Shown here: in pieces, positions 1-8,194 of the stretch
Position numbering within the stretch: the stretch's first letter is position 1
How the letters are laid out: each line of letters starts with the position of its first letter
From: Acidobacteriota bacterium
GTDB taxonomy: Bacteria; Acidobacteriota; Blastocatellia; RBC074
Length of the DNA: 12,802 bases
NCBI GenBank assembly: GCA_022614735.1
Contig: JAKEHZ010000030.1
Span: 1-12,802 of the forward strand
Reading direction: 5' to 3'
Translations under genes and position numbers: made by a program
Notes under the pieces: generated by a model
Databases searched by the model: none
Told to the model about the DNA's origin: nothing
Seen by the model: only the letters and a program-made list of their open reading frames with translations

Positions 1-62
1 TTGGAATTTTGTATAACTTTGAATAGTGATGACACGAAACATCTGCCACATCACCAGCCGGC

Positions 63-93
63 ATTATACTTGATTTTGGGGTGGGGCGTTCAA
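63..93 (-). promoter_or_regulatory. Possible sigma70-type promoter reading leftward out of the window
   Basis: On the minus strand there is a perfect TATAAT (68 down to 63) preceded by TTGAAC (93 down to 88), separated by 19 bases. The -10 is consensus, the -35 matches at four or five of six positions, and the spacer is one or two bases longer than ideal. Transcription would start near 55 and run off the left edge. The dyad at 26-54 would then lie in the early transcribed region. No gene of this transcript is visible, so the call rests on the boxes alone. Confidence 0.35.
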
Positions 94-115
94 CCGATGT
101 CGGAGAGAGAATGCA

Positions 116-199
116 AAACAAACGAAGAAAAGTTGGCAATTGGCAGTTGACAGTTGGCAATAAGAATTCCTCCAATTGCCAACTTTTCTTCGTTTGTTT
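116..199. repeat. 28-bp perfect inverted repeat, possible operon-end hairpin
   Basis: Positions 116-143 and 172-199 are perfect reverse complements over 28 bases, separated by a 28-base loop. The repeat begins two bases after the TAA stop of the last operon gene, so in the minus-strand transcript it forms a long stem straight after the coding region. It could stop RNA polymerase or protect the 3' end. The run after the 3' arm is only weakly T-rich (cgtttgtttt, then gcattc), so it is not a classical intrinsic terminator. The outer part of each arm has AACAAACGAAGAAAAG-like sequence resembling the A-rich 9-bp repeats at the other end of the operon. The element looks like a dispersed intergenic repeat that may also serve as a terminator. 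Confidence 0.75.
133..160 (+). repeat. 7-bp tandem repeat, four units (TTGGCAR)
   Basis: Four head-to-tail heptamers lie here: TTGGCAA, TTGGCAG, TTGACAG and TTGGCAA. Only one base in the third unit and the last base of the units vary. The array starts in the left arm of the surrounding inverted repeat and continues through its loop. Heptameric tandem repeats of this style are common intergenic elements in some bacteria, such as the STRR class of cyanobacteria. I do not claim this one belongs to a named family. Confidence 0.7.
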
Positions 200-201
200 C
201 G

Positions 202-3006
202 TTATTTTCGCTTGCTTCGGATTCTCTCCTTTGCCTGTTGTCTCGCCTGTTGCAATGCGCTGAGAATTGCGACCGGTTCTACCTGTTCCGATTCAATTTC
301 TGATGGAGCCTGTTGAACGGGTTCCGGCTGTTGCCGCTTCGGTTCGACCTTTCTCGTTTTGATTTTCGGCTCGCGTTCTCTCAGTAGCACCGGCAGCATG
401 CGCGCCGTGATCAAGCCGGAATGCCTCTCCAGGACTTCAGCAAGCAGAGCAAGTGTTGCCAGGATCAGCATCCACGGCGTGAGCTCGATCAATCGCATCT
501 TTCGCGGCAAATCTCTCCAAATGCCCGCCAGTTCAATGCGCTCCTTACCTCCAGTGGCCTGCGCCAAACGCGCGAGAGCCATTTGCCCTTCGTCGTTGGC
601 GACTGGCTTGAACTCAGTAGAATAAGGCAGCGCAACAGGCGCCAGACTGATAAGGCCTGCGCCGGCAACTTCAACAGTCGAGAGCGCGGTTTCATTGCCT
701 CGCAGCGGGATGGCAACTTCGAGCGTATCGGCCGATGTCCAATGCATCTCGGCTTTTTCGGAGGTGGGCTTCGATCCGGCAACACCACGTAGGGTCGTCA
801 CTTTAGGCAATGTTGAAAGCGAGGTTGATGTGGTTTCGATGCGATCATCCCCTGGCCGTCGCGGCGATGAATTGTCTCTTTCCGGATCGAGATGAAGCTG
901 AATGATGCTGACACCGTTCCTGACTTCCTGCGTGATGAGCATGCCGGCGGGCAGATTACTCTCACCACCCGCGGTCCATCGAGCCAGGCTCGTGAAATAC
1001 TCCCCGGCATCTTTCCACCCCTCCATTGCGCCTGTGTAGGCGCCGTCGGCCTCACCCGTATAGCAAAGCACTCGACCACTTCCAGCCTGCCAGGTTGCGA
1101 TCACGGGCGCCTGGTATTCGTCAGCGGTCAGTGCCGCGAGATTTGCCTTTGGTCTCAGGTAGGTGAGGTTGTACCCGCCAATCTGAGGCGCATCCTTGAA
1201 TTGCTTTCCGGTCAATGTGACCAGACCACCGGTGAACTGAATTTGCGTAGGCTCTTCCAGGAATGTGCTTCGCGCGAGGACGATGGTGTCTTGAGCAAAA
1301 AGTTTGGGCAATTCTTCTGCGCTTTCAGTGAAGTAGGTCTCCCCGTTGCCGCGTTTGGCGATATCTCGCAGCAAATTGGCGTCTTGATCTGATGGTTTGC
1401 CCAGGCCTATGACGCTGACCGTTATTCCAGCAGTCTCGCATTGTTTGAGCAATTCCTGATACTTCCCCGGCTCTTCCGAATCCGCGGCATCAGCAAAGAG
1501 AATGATATGTCGTGTCCCTGCCTTTGCTTTCAGCAACATCTCAGCCGCGGCAGTGAGCGCTTCATAGATGAAGATGCCGCCGCCGCCTGAATCAACCTGC
1601 AGTATTCGGTTACGCAATTTGGCGTTGACATCAACCATGTTCAGATCAACGATGATGTGAGAAATGCTGTCTACCGCGACCACGCCGAACTCATCAGCTG
1701 GCGAGAGCATATCGAGTACCTGCACTGCGGCAAGGTTCGCCAGATCCATCTTCGTCCGACCGCCGCCGACAGTCACAGCCATACTGCCCGAACGATCCAT
1801 CGCGACAACGATCGCGAGCGAGAGCTTGCGATGTTCCTGTCGTAATTCCATGGACACGGGCATCACTGGCTCAAGCGGGGATTTGAAGTAACCTCCAGGG
1901 CCATAAGAGTTCCTGCCTCCCGTCATCATTATTCCTGCGCCAGTTTCAGTGACCCAGGACGTGATTGTTTCCATTCCTCGCTCACCGATCTTTTGAGCAG
2001 GAACGTTCTCGATCAGAATGCCGGAGTATTGCGCTAATGCATCGAGCGACCATTGGATTTGTTCGGGCAGGAGAGTCTTGATCTTCATTCCACCAGCAGC
2101 AAGTAAACGCGCGAGCCCCGAATTTTGCGATGTCGTCACGACCAGCAACGGACGGGGACCCTGCACACCGACGAGAATTTTTGCGCGGTTGTTTTCGGGA
2201 ACGGGGTCTTCACCATTGCCAATAATTTTGAGGATGTAGCCTTGCGCGCCCGGATCACCGGCATTGTCGCGGAAAGTCAGGCGGTTCAAACCCGATATGA
2301 CACTCGTTTTCCCGGCGGCAAGCATCTGCCCGCCTCGGAGTAATTCAAAATTGATCTCTTGCTGCTTCGGCGATTTCACCCAGGCAGTTATCATAAAAGC
2401 TTCGCCGGGCGTAACAGTGACGGGAGCGTCGATCTGAGAGATCGCCAGATCATTTGCCGTCGATCGTTGATGTAAGCGGTGATCAATCGCAATACCTCGC
2501 ATGGCGGCTTTCGCTGCTGCGATCGACGGGTCTCTGCCTGTCCAGCGGCCATCCGAGATAACCAGCACCCTCCCGGGCGAATCTTGCGGGATGAGCGCGA
2601 CGGCTTTCTCAATGGCCTCAGTGAGATTCGATGCGTCTTGTTCAACTTGATTTGTGAACCCTGCGAAGGCGCCTGTTTGCGGCGAACGCTCGATGGCCGC
2701 GTTCTGCCCGAACGAAACGACGGCGAGACGGTCGTCATTTCCCATTGCACGCTGAATCAGCTCAATTGCCTCCTTCTGCGTGGCTTCGCTGTCAGTGGGC
2801 ATCGAAAAACTGCGATCTGCAACGACGACAATGGTCCCGGCCCAGCTGGGAAGTTTGATGGCCAATCCACATAGAGCAAGCAGGATCAATAACAGAGTTA
2901 TGAGTCGGGCGTATCGTAGAAAGCGCGAAGCTGGCTTCCATACCCACCAGGCAGCAAGCAGCGGAATCGCTAACACAAGCCAGATTGGATGAAGAAGTGT
3001 AATCAT
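202..3006 (-). CDS. Large membrane protein with two VWA domains and a GATase1-like domain
   Basis: This is a 934-aa membrane protein. The ATG at 3006 is chosen because it overlaps the TGA of the upstream VWA gene (ATGA), giving a start of MITLLHPIWL. A longer in-frame reading to 3123 adds 39 residues of low quality antisense to that gene's 3' end. Two N-terminal membrane segments lie near residues 7-23 and 34-51. The first VWA domain follows, with MIDAS residues D64-x-S66-x-S68, T129 and D152. A glutamine-amidotransferase-like region lies near 285-385 and includes TGGRNSYGPGGY. The second VWA has D404-x-S406-x-S408 and a FADAADSEEPG segment near 504-514. In it, the threonine expected before IYEAL is replaced by GGGGIFIYEAL. 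A last membrane segment is near 843-858, followed by a basic tail rich in Gln, Pro and Lys. Proteins of this architecture accompany MoxR/DUF58 genes; their exact role is not known. Confidence 0.9.
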   Translation of the reverse strand: MITLLHPIWLVLAIPLLAAWWVWKPASRFLRYARLITLLLILLALCGLAIKLPSWAGTIVVVADRSFSMPTDSEATQKEAIELIQRAMGNDDRLAVVSFGQNAAIERSPQTGAFAGFTNQVEQDASNLTEAIEKAVALIPQDSPGRVLVISDGRWTGRDPSIAAAKAAMRGIAIDHRLHQRSTANDLAISQIDAPVTVTPGEAFMITAWVKSPKQQEINFELLRGGQMLAAGKTSVISGLNRLTFRDNAGDPGAQGYILKIIGNGEDPVPENNRAKILVGVQGPRPLLVVTTSQNSGLARLLAAGGMKIKTLLPEQIQWSLDALAQYSGILIENVPAQKIGERGMETITSWVTETGAGIMMTGGRNSYGPGGYFKSPLEPVMPVSMELRQEHRKLSLAIVVAMDRSGSMAVTVGGGRTKMDLANLAAVQVLDMLSPADEFGVVAVDSISHIIVDLNMVDVNAKLRNRILQVDSGGGGIFIYEALTAAAEMLLKAKAGTRHIILFADAADSEEPGKYQELLKQCETAGITVSVIGLGKPSDQDANLLRDIAKRGNGETYFTESAEELPKLFAQDTIVLARSTFLEEPTQIQFTGGLVTLTGKQFKDAPQIGGYNLTYLRPKANLAALTADEYQAPVIATWQAGSGRVLCYTGEADGAYTGAMEGWKDAGEYFTSLARWTAGGESNLPAGMLITQEVRNGVSIIQLHLDPERDNSSPRRPGDDRIETTSTSLSTLPKVTTLRGVAGSKPTSEKAEMHWTSADTLEVAIPLRGNETALSTVEVAGAGLISLAPVALPYSTEFKPVANDEGQMALARLAQATGGKERIELAGIWRDLPRKMRLIELTPWMLILATLALLAEVLERHSGLITARMLPVLLREREPKIKTRKVEPKRQQPEPVQQAPSEIESEQVEPVAILSALQQARQQAKERIRSKRK

Positions 3007-4775
3007 CTGTGCGCAACCAACCACGCATGGACCGCCAGTGTCATCATCGCCAGTAGCAACAACAACCAGGCCATATTCCGGTACTCCCACTGCAAGTCCG
3101 CCGCCTTCGCCCAATTCCCCCAACGTCCCGAAGCTGCTCTGGTCAAATCCGACTCTTCTCGTTGGAGCGCGTTTGCCGCAAACGAATATTTGCCCTGGTT
3201 CGTAGTCACCTCGTAAATACCGATCTTATCAGCGATGATCGTAACAGCCTTATCCCGCACCGGAAATTGTTTCGTAATGCCCGCCGGGTCAGTGACTTTC
3301 ACCGACTCGACCTCGGTCTCGACTTTGAGAGCTGCCCCGGAACCCAATCGCACATTAGCCTGCTGCAATCCCGGCGCCGCACCCGCGCGCCAATTTATCA
3401 GATTCCACATGAGGATCGGCCAGCTTGGAGTTTCCTGCAGAGTTGATAAATCCGGCCGCAACCGCATTCGCAATTCGTGCTTGCCCGCACGCTCTATATC
3501 GGTCAGTAAGGGAATATTTCCAGCTGTGATAATCGGTGAACCTGGAAACTGTGCGCTTTTACCGCCGCCCCACACTACACCACCAAGTGATAGTCCTTCA
3601 CTCATCGGGTGTGCGCGATCAATAATAAAGGGGCCGAGGAAACTCGCAGCGTCTTTCTCGGGGATAAGTTTCAGAGTCCAGGCTTCAGTGCCTTCGGTCG
3701 CTGCCTCAGCAACATCAGTAATCAATAATTCCGGTTTGTCCGGCGTGATCGTCACAATCTGCGATGATTGTAATGACTTTTCGACAATCGCTCGGACGGC
3801 CGCATCATTCAATCGCAAATCAATCCGCACCATTTTGTTCGCCTCAGGCATGAGGACAATTTTGTTATCGACATTAAGTGCATCGTCCCTCAATCGAGCG
3901 TGAAGCGGCGGGGCGCCAGCTTTGAATGTGAGAACGAGGCGGCGAGTTTCATTGGCGCCAAGCGATATGGATTGCGGCCAATTCTGGGTGCCGGGTGTGA
4001 GTTGCGGTTTGGCGGCATCGGATGGGCTATTTGATTCTATGGTGAGCGTTGTCGAGCCTGGCTGTGAGGACAAGTTCGCAATTTCAATCAGAACACGATC
4101 TACGTCATCGCGCGAAGTGCGTGTGGCATTAACGAATGCGACGTTCTGCTGCGATGAGCCAAATGCCCACCACTGCAATCTGCTATTGGTCAGCTCCTGT
4201 TGGGGGGCGTGGTCGGTAACTGCAAGGACTCGAGTGCGACTACGGCTGAGCTCAAATGCAAAAGCAATCGCTTCCTCCAGCTTTGACATAGGCGCCGCGC
4301 ACTTCCAATCTTTTAGCCAATCGATCGCATGCTCCGCTTTGCCTGTCGCTTCGCCCAGCACTTGAGGAGTTTCTCCGGCAAGGACAAAGCGCACTGGGTC
4401 ATAGCGACCCGAGCGAAGCTCGTTATCAATTGCCCGCACCGCGCGATTCCGTGCGCTCTCATCATTGCCCGCGAGCATTGAAAACGAGTCATCAAGCACG
4501 ATAACCAGCGGCCTTCCGCCTTCACCCGCCCGCATCATCGGCCCTGCGGCGGCTGTCACGATCAAAAGAATTATCAGTAATTCGAGGAAGAAGAGGAGAG
4601 GTGTTTGCAGCCGATAAATTCGCTGACCGCCTTCCCACATCTGCCTCTCATCCAACCAAAGAAGCAGACTTGAAACTCTCTGTCTACGCGCCCGGCTTCG
4701 CAGCACGTAGATTGCAATAAGCGCGGGCACTGCGAGGAGTCCGATAAGTGCGAGTGGAAAAGCGAAGACAGGCAT
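3003..4775 (-). CDS. BatA-type membrane-anchored VWA protein
   Basis: This 590-aa protein starts at the ATG at 4775, which shares one base with the DUF58 stop codon (TGATG). A TTG one codon upstream is in frame but less likely. The N-terminus is a typical BatA (aerotolerance-type) segment: a membrane helix near 4-25, then the basic stretch RSRARRQRVSSLLLW, then a second helix near 58-78. The VWA domain follows at once, with D95-D-S97-F-S99 in VIVLDDSFSM and a later aspartate in VLAVTDHAP. The middle is mainly beta-type sequence. A closing membrane helix lies near 566-586 with a very short cytoplasmic tail (VAHR). The predicted topology puts the VWA and beta domains on one face of the membrane, where MoxR, DUF58 and the larger VWA protein could meet it. 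The TGA overlaps the next start as ATGA, which implies coupled translation. The symbol batA is not assigned because orthology cannot be shown. Confidence 0.88.
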   Translation of the reverse strand: MPVFAFPLALIGLLAVPALIAIYVLRSRARRQRVSSLLLWLDERQMWEGGQRIYRLQTPLLFFLELLIILLIVTAAAGPMMRAGEGGRPLVIVLDDSFSMLAGNDESARNRAVRAIDNELRSGRYDPVRFVLAGETPQVLGEATGKAEHAIDWLKDWKCAAPMSKLEEAIAFAFELSRSRTRVLAVTDHAPQQELTNSRLQWWAFGSSQQNVAFVNATRTSRDDVDRVLIEIANLSSQPGSTTLTIESNSPSDAAKPQLTPGTQNWPQSISLGANETRRLVLTFKAGAPPLHARLRDDALNVDNKIVLMPEANKMVRIDLRLNDAAVRAIVEKSLQSSQIVTITPDKPELLITDVAEAATEGTEAWTLKLIPEKDAASFLGPFIIDRAHPMSEGLSLGGVVWGGGKSAQFPGSPIITAGNIPLLTDIERAGKHELRMRLRPDLSTLQETPSWPILMWNLINWRAGAAPGLQQANVRLGSGAALKVETEVESVKVTDPAGITKQFPVRDKAVTIIADKIGIYEVTTNQGKYSFAANALQREESDLTRAASGRWGNWAKAADLQWEYRNMAWLLLLLAMMTLAVHAWLVAHR

Positions 4776-5653
4776 CAAACTTTCAGTACTTCCGCTTTGA
4801 CTAAGGCTTCAAGATTCCAGCCGGCGACAATCTGCTCGGCCACTACACTTACAATCACTGCGCCAGCTTGACGGCAAGCGCGATGCCAATTCTGCTGGTG
4901 TCGCATCAGCGCATCGCGGTAACGCCTGATCGCTCCATCATCGATGAAAATCTCGCGTTCTTCTTCTGTTTCAGAATCGACCAGCCGTACCCGGCCACGC
5001 TCGGGTGGATCGACATCTGCTCCGGCGAGAACCTGCGCGACGACTATGGTAGAAGCGCTTTTGGCGAGATGTTGGAGAACAGTTAAAGGTTCACCTAACC
5101 AGAGCAGGTCGCTGATTAGCACGCGCATCCCCTGGCGGCTGAACTTAGGCGGCACGCGCGTGAACGCTTCCATCGGCCCTTTCAGGTTGCCGCGAAAATC
5201 GAATTCGATCCCGCTCCAGGTTGACGGGCGATTGTTACCGTTAGGAACCGGCACGCACCGATCGCGCGCCAGCCATGCACTGTGCGAATAGCCGGCGTTT
5301 TCGGCCGCAACAGCAAACACGGCAGCCAACCCGATTGCAGCCCGCATCTTTGCGCTTCCATCGAGGGCCATTGACCGTGAACCATCGAGGACAATGTCGA
5401 GATGCGGGCTGATCTCTTCGCGGTAGAGCTTGACGGTGAGTTTCCCCGAGCGGGCGAAAGCATTCCAATCAATCCGTCGCAGATCATCGCCCGGCTGGTA
5501 ATCGCGATGATCTCTGAATTCCAGCGAACTACCGGCGCGTTGGCCCAGTTGCAGCCCCGTCATCGCTGAGGCTGTAGAACGTGGCACGGCCAGCGCATAA
5601 CGCATCCCAGCGCTTTCGCCTTCATTAAGGTATTGATGACCCGCTTCGCTCAT
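4775..5653 (-). CDS. DUF58 domain-containing protein
   Basis: This 292-aa soluble protein has no signal peptide or membrane helix. The DUF58 core motif is clear near residues 54-80: QPGDDLRRIDWNAFARSGKL followed by TVKLYREE. A VWA-like fold follows, with the MIDAS-type D90-G-S92-R-S94 and a later aspartate in VLISDLL. Length and layout fit the short DUF58 class that sits beside MoxR ATPases and BatA-like VWA proteins. DUF58 proteins are thought to be cytoplasmic partners of the MoxR/VWA machine, but no biochemical role is firmly set. The start is 27 bases after the permease stop and has no strong Shine-Dalgarno. The 3' end overlaps the next start by one base. An ATG at codon 17 could also serve, but the first ATG is kept because it sits close behind the upstream gene. 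Confidence 0.92.
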   Translation of the reverse strand: MSEAGHQYLNEGESAGMRYALAVPRSTASAMTGLQLGQRAGSSLEFRDHRDYQPGDDLRRIDWNAFARSGKLTVKLYREEISPHLDIVLDGSRSMALDGSAKMRAAIGLAAVFAVAAENAGYSHSAWLARDRCVPVPNGNNRPSTWSGIEFDFRGNLKGPMEAFTRVPPKFSRQGMRVLISDLLWLGEPLTVLQHLAKSASTIVVAQVLAGADVDPPERGRVRLVDSETEEEREIFIDDGAIRRYRDALMRHQQNWHRACRQAGAVIVSVVAEQIVAGWNLEALVKAEVLKV

Positions 5654-5680
5654 TGTTGGAGTTTTTGAACCGTGTAAGAT

Positions 5681-7261
5681 CTATGCATCCTGGCGTTCCT
5701 GGCGTCCTGGCGGCTCAAATGCAATGTTAGCATCATGAATCTGGGCCATAACACTTGATCCACTCTGGTCAATTGGTGCGATGAGTGGTCGAAAGCCGCT
5801 GACACGCTCAATAAACCAGCGAAGATTCAACGCTGCAACAAGCACGGCCCAGACCACCGCAATGCCCAGATATAAGGCCTTGCTCGAAATTCCATTCCAG
5901 GCAAAGGGATTGCCAACAAGCCAGTTTTCGTAATCCTCCTTCCACCATTCGTCACCGAAAAACAGCAAGTACCCGATCATGAAAGGGACGACGATACCGC
6001 CGATCATCAGAATCAACCCAAATATCCATGTCAGCTCACTGCCGACTTTGCTCAGCAGATGGCGTCGCAAGAGCGCGCCGCTCAAGGCATAGCAGAAGAA
6101 GTAAAGGCACATCGCTCCCATCCATTTTAAGCCGCCAATCAAATCGTCATGATTGCTGTAGGCAGGTAGGAGCTTCGACCAAATCCATGCAAGGGTCAGA
6201 GTCAGGGCTATTCCCACACTTGCCCATGTGAGCCCGCTCGCAGCACCGCTGTAAAAGAAAAATGCCACTGCGCGTTTCAACTTCGATTGCGGAACCGAGC
6301 GTAAGACACGTCGCCCGGGTCCGTCGCGCTCACTGACCGCGATGAACAAGGCGAGCGCGAACGTCGAGCTGAAGACGACCTGCCAGACGGCAACCGGTGT
6401 GTGAGTTTTATTGATCACACTTCCGATCAAAACTGTTATGCCAAGCGATGCCCAGGCGAGTGTCATGAAGACGCGCACCGGAAATCCACGATTCGCGGCC
6501 GGCGGAGTAATCATGGCAACAGAGAGGACAAAGAATGAACCGATCAAGAGGGTGAAGAGGGATAGAAAGCCAATCACCCCTTCCCAGAACTCCCAATCGC
6601 CAAGTCTACTGCCGATTCCCATCCTGAACAGCTCGTTCATTCCACCCATCGTCGAGATAAAGATCATCAAAAAAACCCATAATACAACTAATCCGAAGAT
6701 AACCTTGAGAACCCGATTGACCGGAATAGACGCGACGAAGATCGCCGCCTGAGTACAGGTAATGACAATCATAAAACCAAGAAGTAGCACGACGAAGATC
6801 GATGGCAGATCAATCCCGCGCAGGAAGTACGTAAAAGCCATAAAAGGCATACACGCGCTGAAGATCAAGATGGTGAGTATGATTGCCGCGAACAACTTAC
6901 CGGCAATGATGCTGCGCGGCTTGATTGTGGTGATAAAAAGCAGATCGACGTTGGTGTCTGAGCGCTCAGCGAACAGACGTATCGCGGTATAGAGCGGGAC
7001 GAAGAGCATGCTTATGCCGAGCAGGATGCCGTAAAGCAACATAAACACCCACCGTCCGGCGTCCAGGTCTATCAGGGCGCTGCGCCACGCAAGAATGTAA
7101 ATACCAACTGCAAGGAGCTGAATAGAGAGCAGCACCAACAGCGCGGTAACGACAAAGCGAGACTGAACCGCCTGCCGCAGTTCTTTGATGACGATCGGAT
7201 TCATCCAATCGTCGATCCGCGCGAGAAGCCCCTTCTGTCGCAATACAGAGCGGACCGTCAT
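5681..7261 (-). CDS. ABC-2 type transporter permease
   Basis: This 526-aa integral membrane protein has about 12 hydrophobic segments: near 37-57, 71-93, 121-145, 153-176, 184-205, 229-252, 264-283, 290-309, 333-360, 382-398, 410-434 and 463-482. The N-terminal NPIVIKELRQAVQSRFV is a common opening of ABC-2 type exporter subunits. The loop TNVDLLFITTIKPRSIIAGK after the second segment is also typical of them. It overlaps the upstream ABC ATPase by the four bases ATGA, so the two are almost certainly a transporter pair. Twelve segments is roughly twice the usual ABC-2 six, so this may be a duplicated or full-length permease. ABC-2 systems export lipids, polysaccharides, peptides or drugs, and the substrate here cannot be inferred. 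The last codons, encoding PGRQERQDA, are built from a 9-bp tandem repeat at 5688-5713. Confidence 0.92.
   Translation of the reverse strand: MTVRSVLRQKGLLARIDDWMNPIVIKELRQAVQSRFVVTALLVLLSIQLLAVGIYILAWRSALIDLDAGRWVFMLLYGILLGISMLFVPLYTAIRLFAERSDTNVDLLFITTIKPRSIIAGKLFAAIILTILIFSACMPFMAFTYFLRGIDLPSIFVVLLLGFMIVITCTQAAIFVASIPVNRVLKVIFGLVVLWVFLMIFISTMGGMNELFRMGIGSRLGDWEFWEGVIGFLSLFTLLIGSFFVLSVAMITPPAANRGFPVRVFMTLAWASLGITVLIGSVINKTHTPVAVWQVVFSSTFALALFIAVSERDGPGRRVLRSVPQSKLKRAVAFFFYSGAASGLTWASVGIALTLTLAWIWSKLLPAYSNHDDLIGGLKWMGAMCLYFFCYALSGALLRRHLLSKVGSELTWIFGLILMIGGIVVPFMIGYLLFFGDEWWKEDYENWLVGNPFAWNGISSKALYLGIAVVWAVLVAALNLRWFIERVSGFRPLIAPIDQSGSSVMAQIHDANIAFEPPGRQERQDA
5688..5713 (+). repeat. 9-bp tandem repeat in the 3' end of the permease gene
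   Basis: Three near-identical units, TCCTGGCGT, TCCTGGCGT and CCTGGCGG, follow each other on the plus strand. On the coding strand they read as repeated CGCCAGGA and encode the last residues of the permease before its TAG at 5681-5683. Nine bases are three codons, so gain or loss of a unit would change tail length without a frameshift. This looks like a short intergenic-type repeat that has been drawn into the coding end. Confidence 0.6.
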
Positions 7262-8187
7262 TGGACAACTCCCTTCGTCACATTCATAAAAATTTCTTCG
7301 AGATTGGCGCGCTGCTGTTTGAATTCAAGGATCCGGTAGCCGCGCTGGATCAAGCTGACAAGCAGATCGCAACACGTCTCTTCCGTTCCATTGACTTCGA
7401 GCGCAATCTCACTGCCGATGAGACGCGCATTTTCGATGTGCGGCATTTGCAACAATTCGCGGTGCAGCTCTTCCTGTTGCTCGAGGACACGAATAAGCAC
7501 TGTGCGCCGGGGAACGCTGCTCATCAGGAGATCACCCATCGCGCCGGCCATCAATATCTTGCCATGTTCAATGATGACTGCTGCATGGCAGATTTCGGCC
7601 AGCTCAGTGAGTATATGCGAGCTGATAAGAATTGCTTTGCCATGTGACGAAAGCACGCGCAAGAGTTCACGCAGTTCGATTCTCGCGCGCGGATCGAGCC
7701 CCGCAGCCGGCTCATCCATAATCAATACAGGCGGATCGTGCAGCAGTGCGCGCGCCAAACTCACACGTTGCTTCATTCCTTTCGATAGCGCGTTGAGCAT
7801 CTTCTCGCGAATACCCGTCAGGTTCGTGAACTCCTCAACGCTTTCGATCACCTGTTCGCGCCGTTCACCCTTAAGATCATAAGCTCTGGCGAAGAAATCC
7901 AGGTATTCGTGAACGGACATATCACGATGCGTTGGCAGCGAGTCAGGCACATAACCAACCAGATGCCGCGCTCGTTCCGGCTCTTCGACAACGGACACAC
8001 CATCGATCATCGCATCCCCATCAGACGGCTCGTCGAGAGTTGAGAGGATGCGCATTGTTGTCGTCTTCCCAGCGCCGTTCGGACCGACGAAACCAACGAC
8101 CTGTCCGGATGAAAACGAAAATGACACGTCATCGACTGCGCGAGTGGCGCCGAAATGTTTTTTCAGATTGACAACCTCAACCTTCAT
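7258..8187 (-). CDS. ABC transporter ATP-binding protein
   Basis: This 309-aa cytoplasmic ATPase would energise the permease encoded next. Walker A is GPNGAGKT at residues 35-42, the ABC signature is the variant LSKGMKQR at 134-141, and Walker B is VLIMDEP at 154-160. The D-loop AGLDP is at 162-166 and the switch histidine is H191 in SSHILTE. The Q-loop position reads GYVPDSLP near 78-85, with Asp where Gln is usual; this is seen in part of the ABC-2 exporter family. Residues after about 220 form the C-terminal extension common to these exporter ATPases. The start is ATG seven bases after the upstream TGA. The stop overlaps the permease start as ATGA. All catalytic residues except the Q-loop glutamine are intact, so the protein should be active. 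Confidence 0.96.
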   Translation of the reverse strand: MKVEVVNLKKHFGATRAVDDVSFSFSSGQVVGFVGPNGAGKTTTMRILSTLDEPSDGDAMIDGVSVVEEPERARHLVGYVPDSLPTHRDMSVHEYLDFFARAYDLKGERREQVIESVEEFTNLTGIREKMLNALSKGMKQRVSLARALLHDPPVLIMDEPAAGLDPRARIELRELLRVLSSHGKAILISSHILTELAEICHAAVIIEHGKILMAGAMGDLLMSSVPRRTVLIRVLEQQEELHRELLQMPHIENARLIGSEIALEVNGTEETCCDLLVSLIQRGYRILEFKQQRANLEEIFMNVTKGVVQ

Positions 8188-8194
8188 CTTGCAT

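Larger units (their letters stand above)
1..201. other. Intergenic region downstream of the operon
   Basis: This stretch lies beyond the stop codon of the last operon gene and contains no convincing gene. It holds a 28-bp-arm inverted repeat (116-199), a run of four 7-bp units inside it (133-160), and a possible minus-strand promoter (63-93) that would serve a gene beyond the left edge. A 6-bp dyad, GTGATG at 26-31 and CATCAC at 49-54, lies where the leader or operator of that promoter would be. The short open frame on the plus strand at 81-263 runs through the inverted repeat and into the antisense of the VWA gene, so it is not counted as a gene. Confidence 0.6.

Noticed and set aside
116..199. 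CRISPR or CRISPR-like array
   Set aside because: The repeats are 7-bp direct units and one inverted pair, with no regular spacers and no cas genes.
81..263. 60-codon plus-strand frame at the left end
   Set aside because: It consists of the inverted repeat plus antisense of the VWA gene end, with no supporting ribosome-binding site or family.
3007..3123. 39-residue N-terminal extension of the large VWA protein
   Set aside because: It overlaps the 3' end of the preceding VWA gene, has no family features, and the ATG at 3006 gives an ATGA overlap and a normal membrane-helix start.
3235..3903. 222-codon open frame on the plus strand
   Set aside because: It is antisense to the BatA-type VWA gene, its product is Ser/Arg-rich with no recognisable domain, and the opposite strand carries a clear protein family.
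4776..4778. TTG start for the BatA-type gene, one codon upstream
   Set aside because: The ATG at 4775 follows directly and gives the usual opening of the family.
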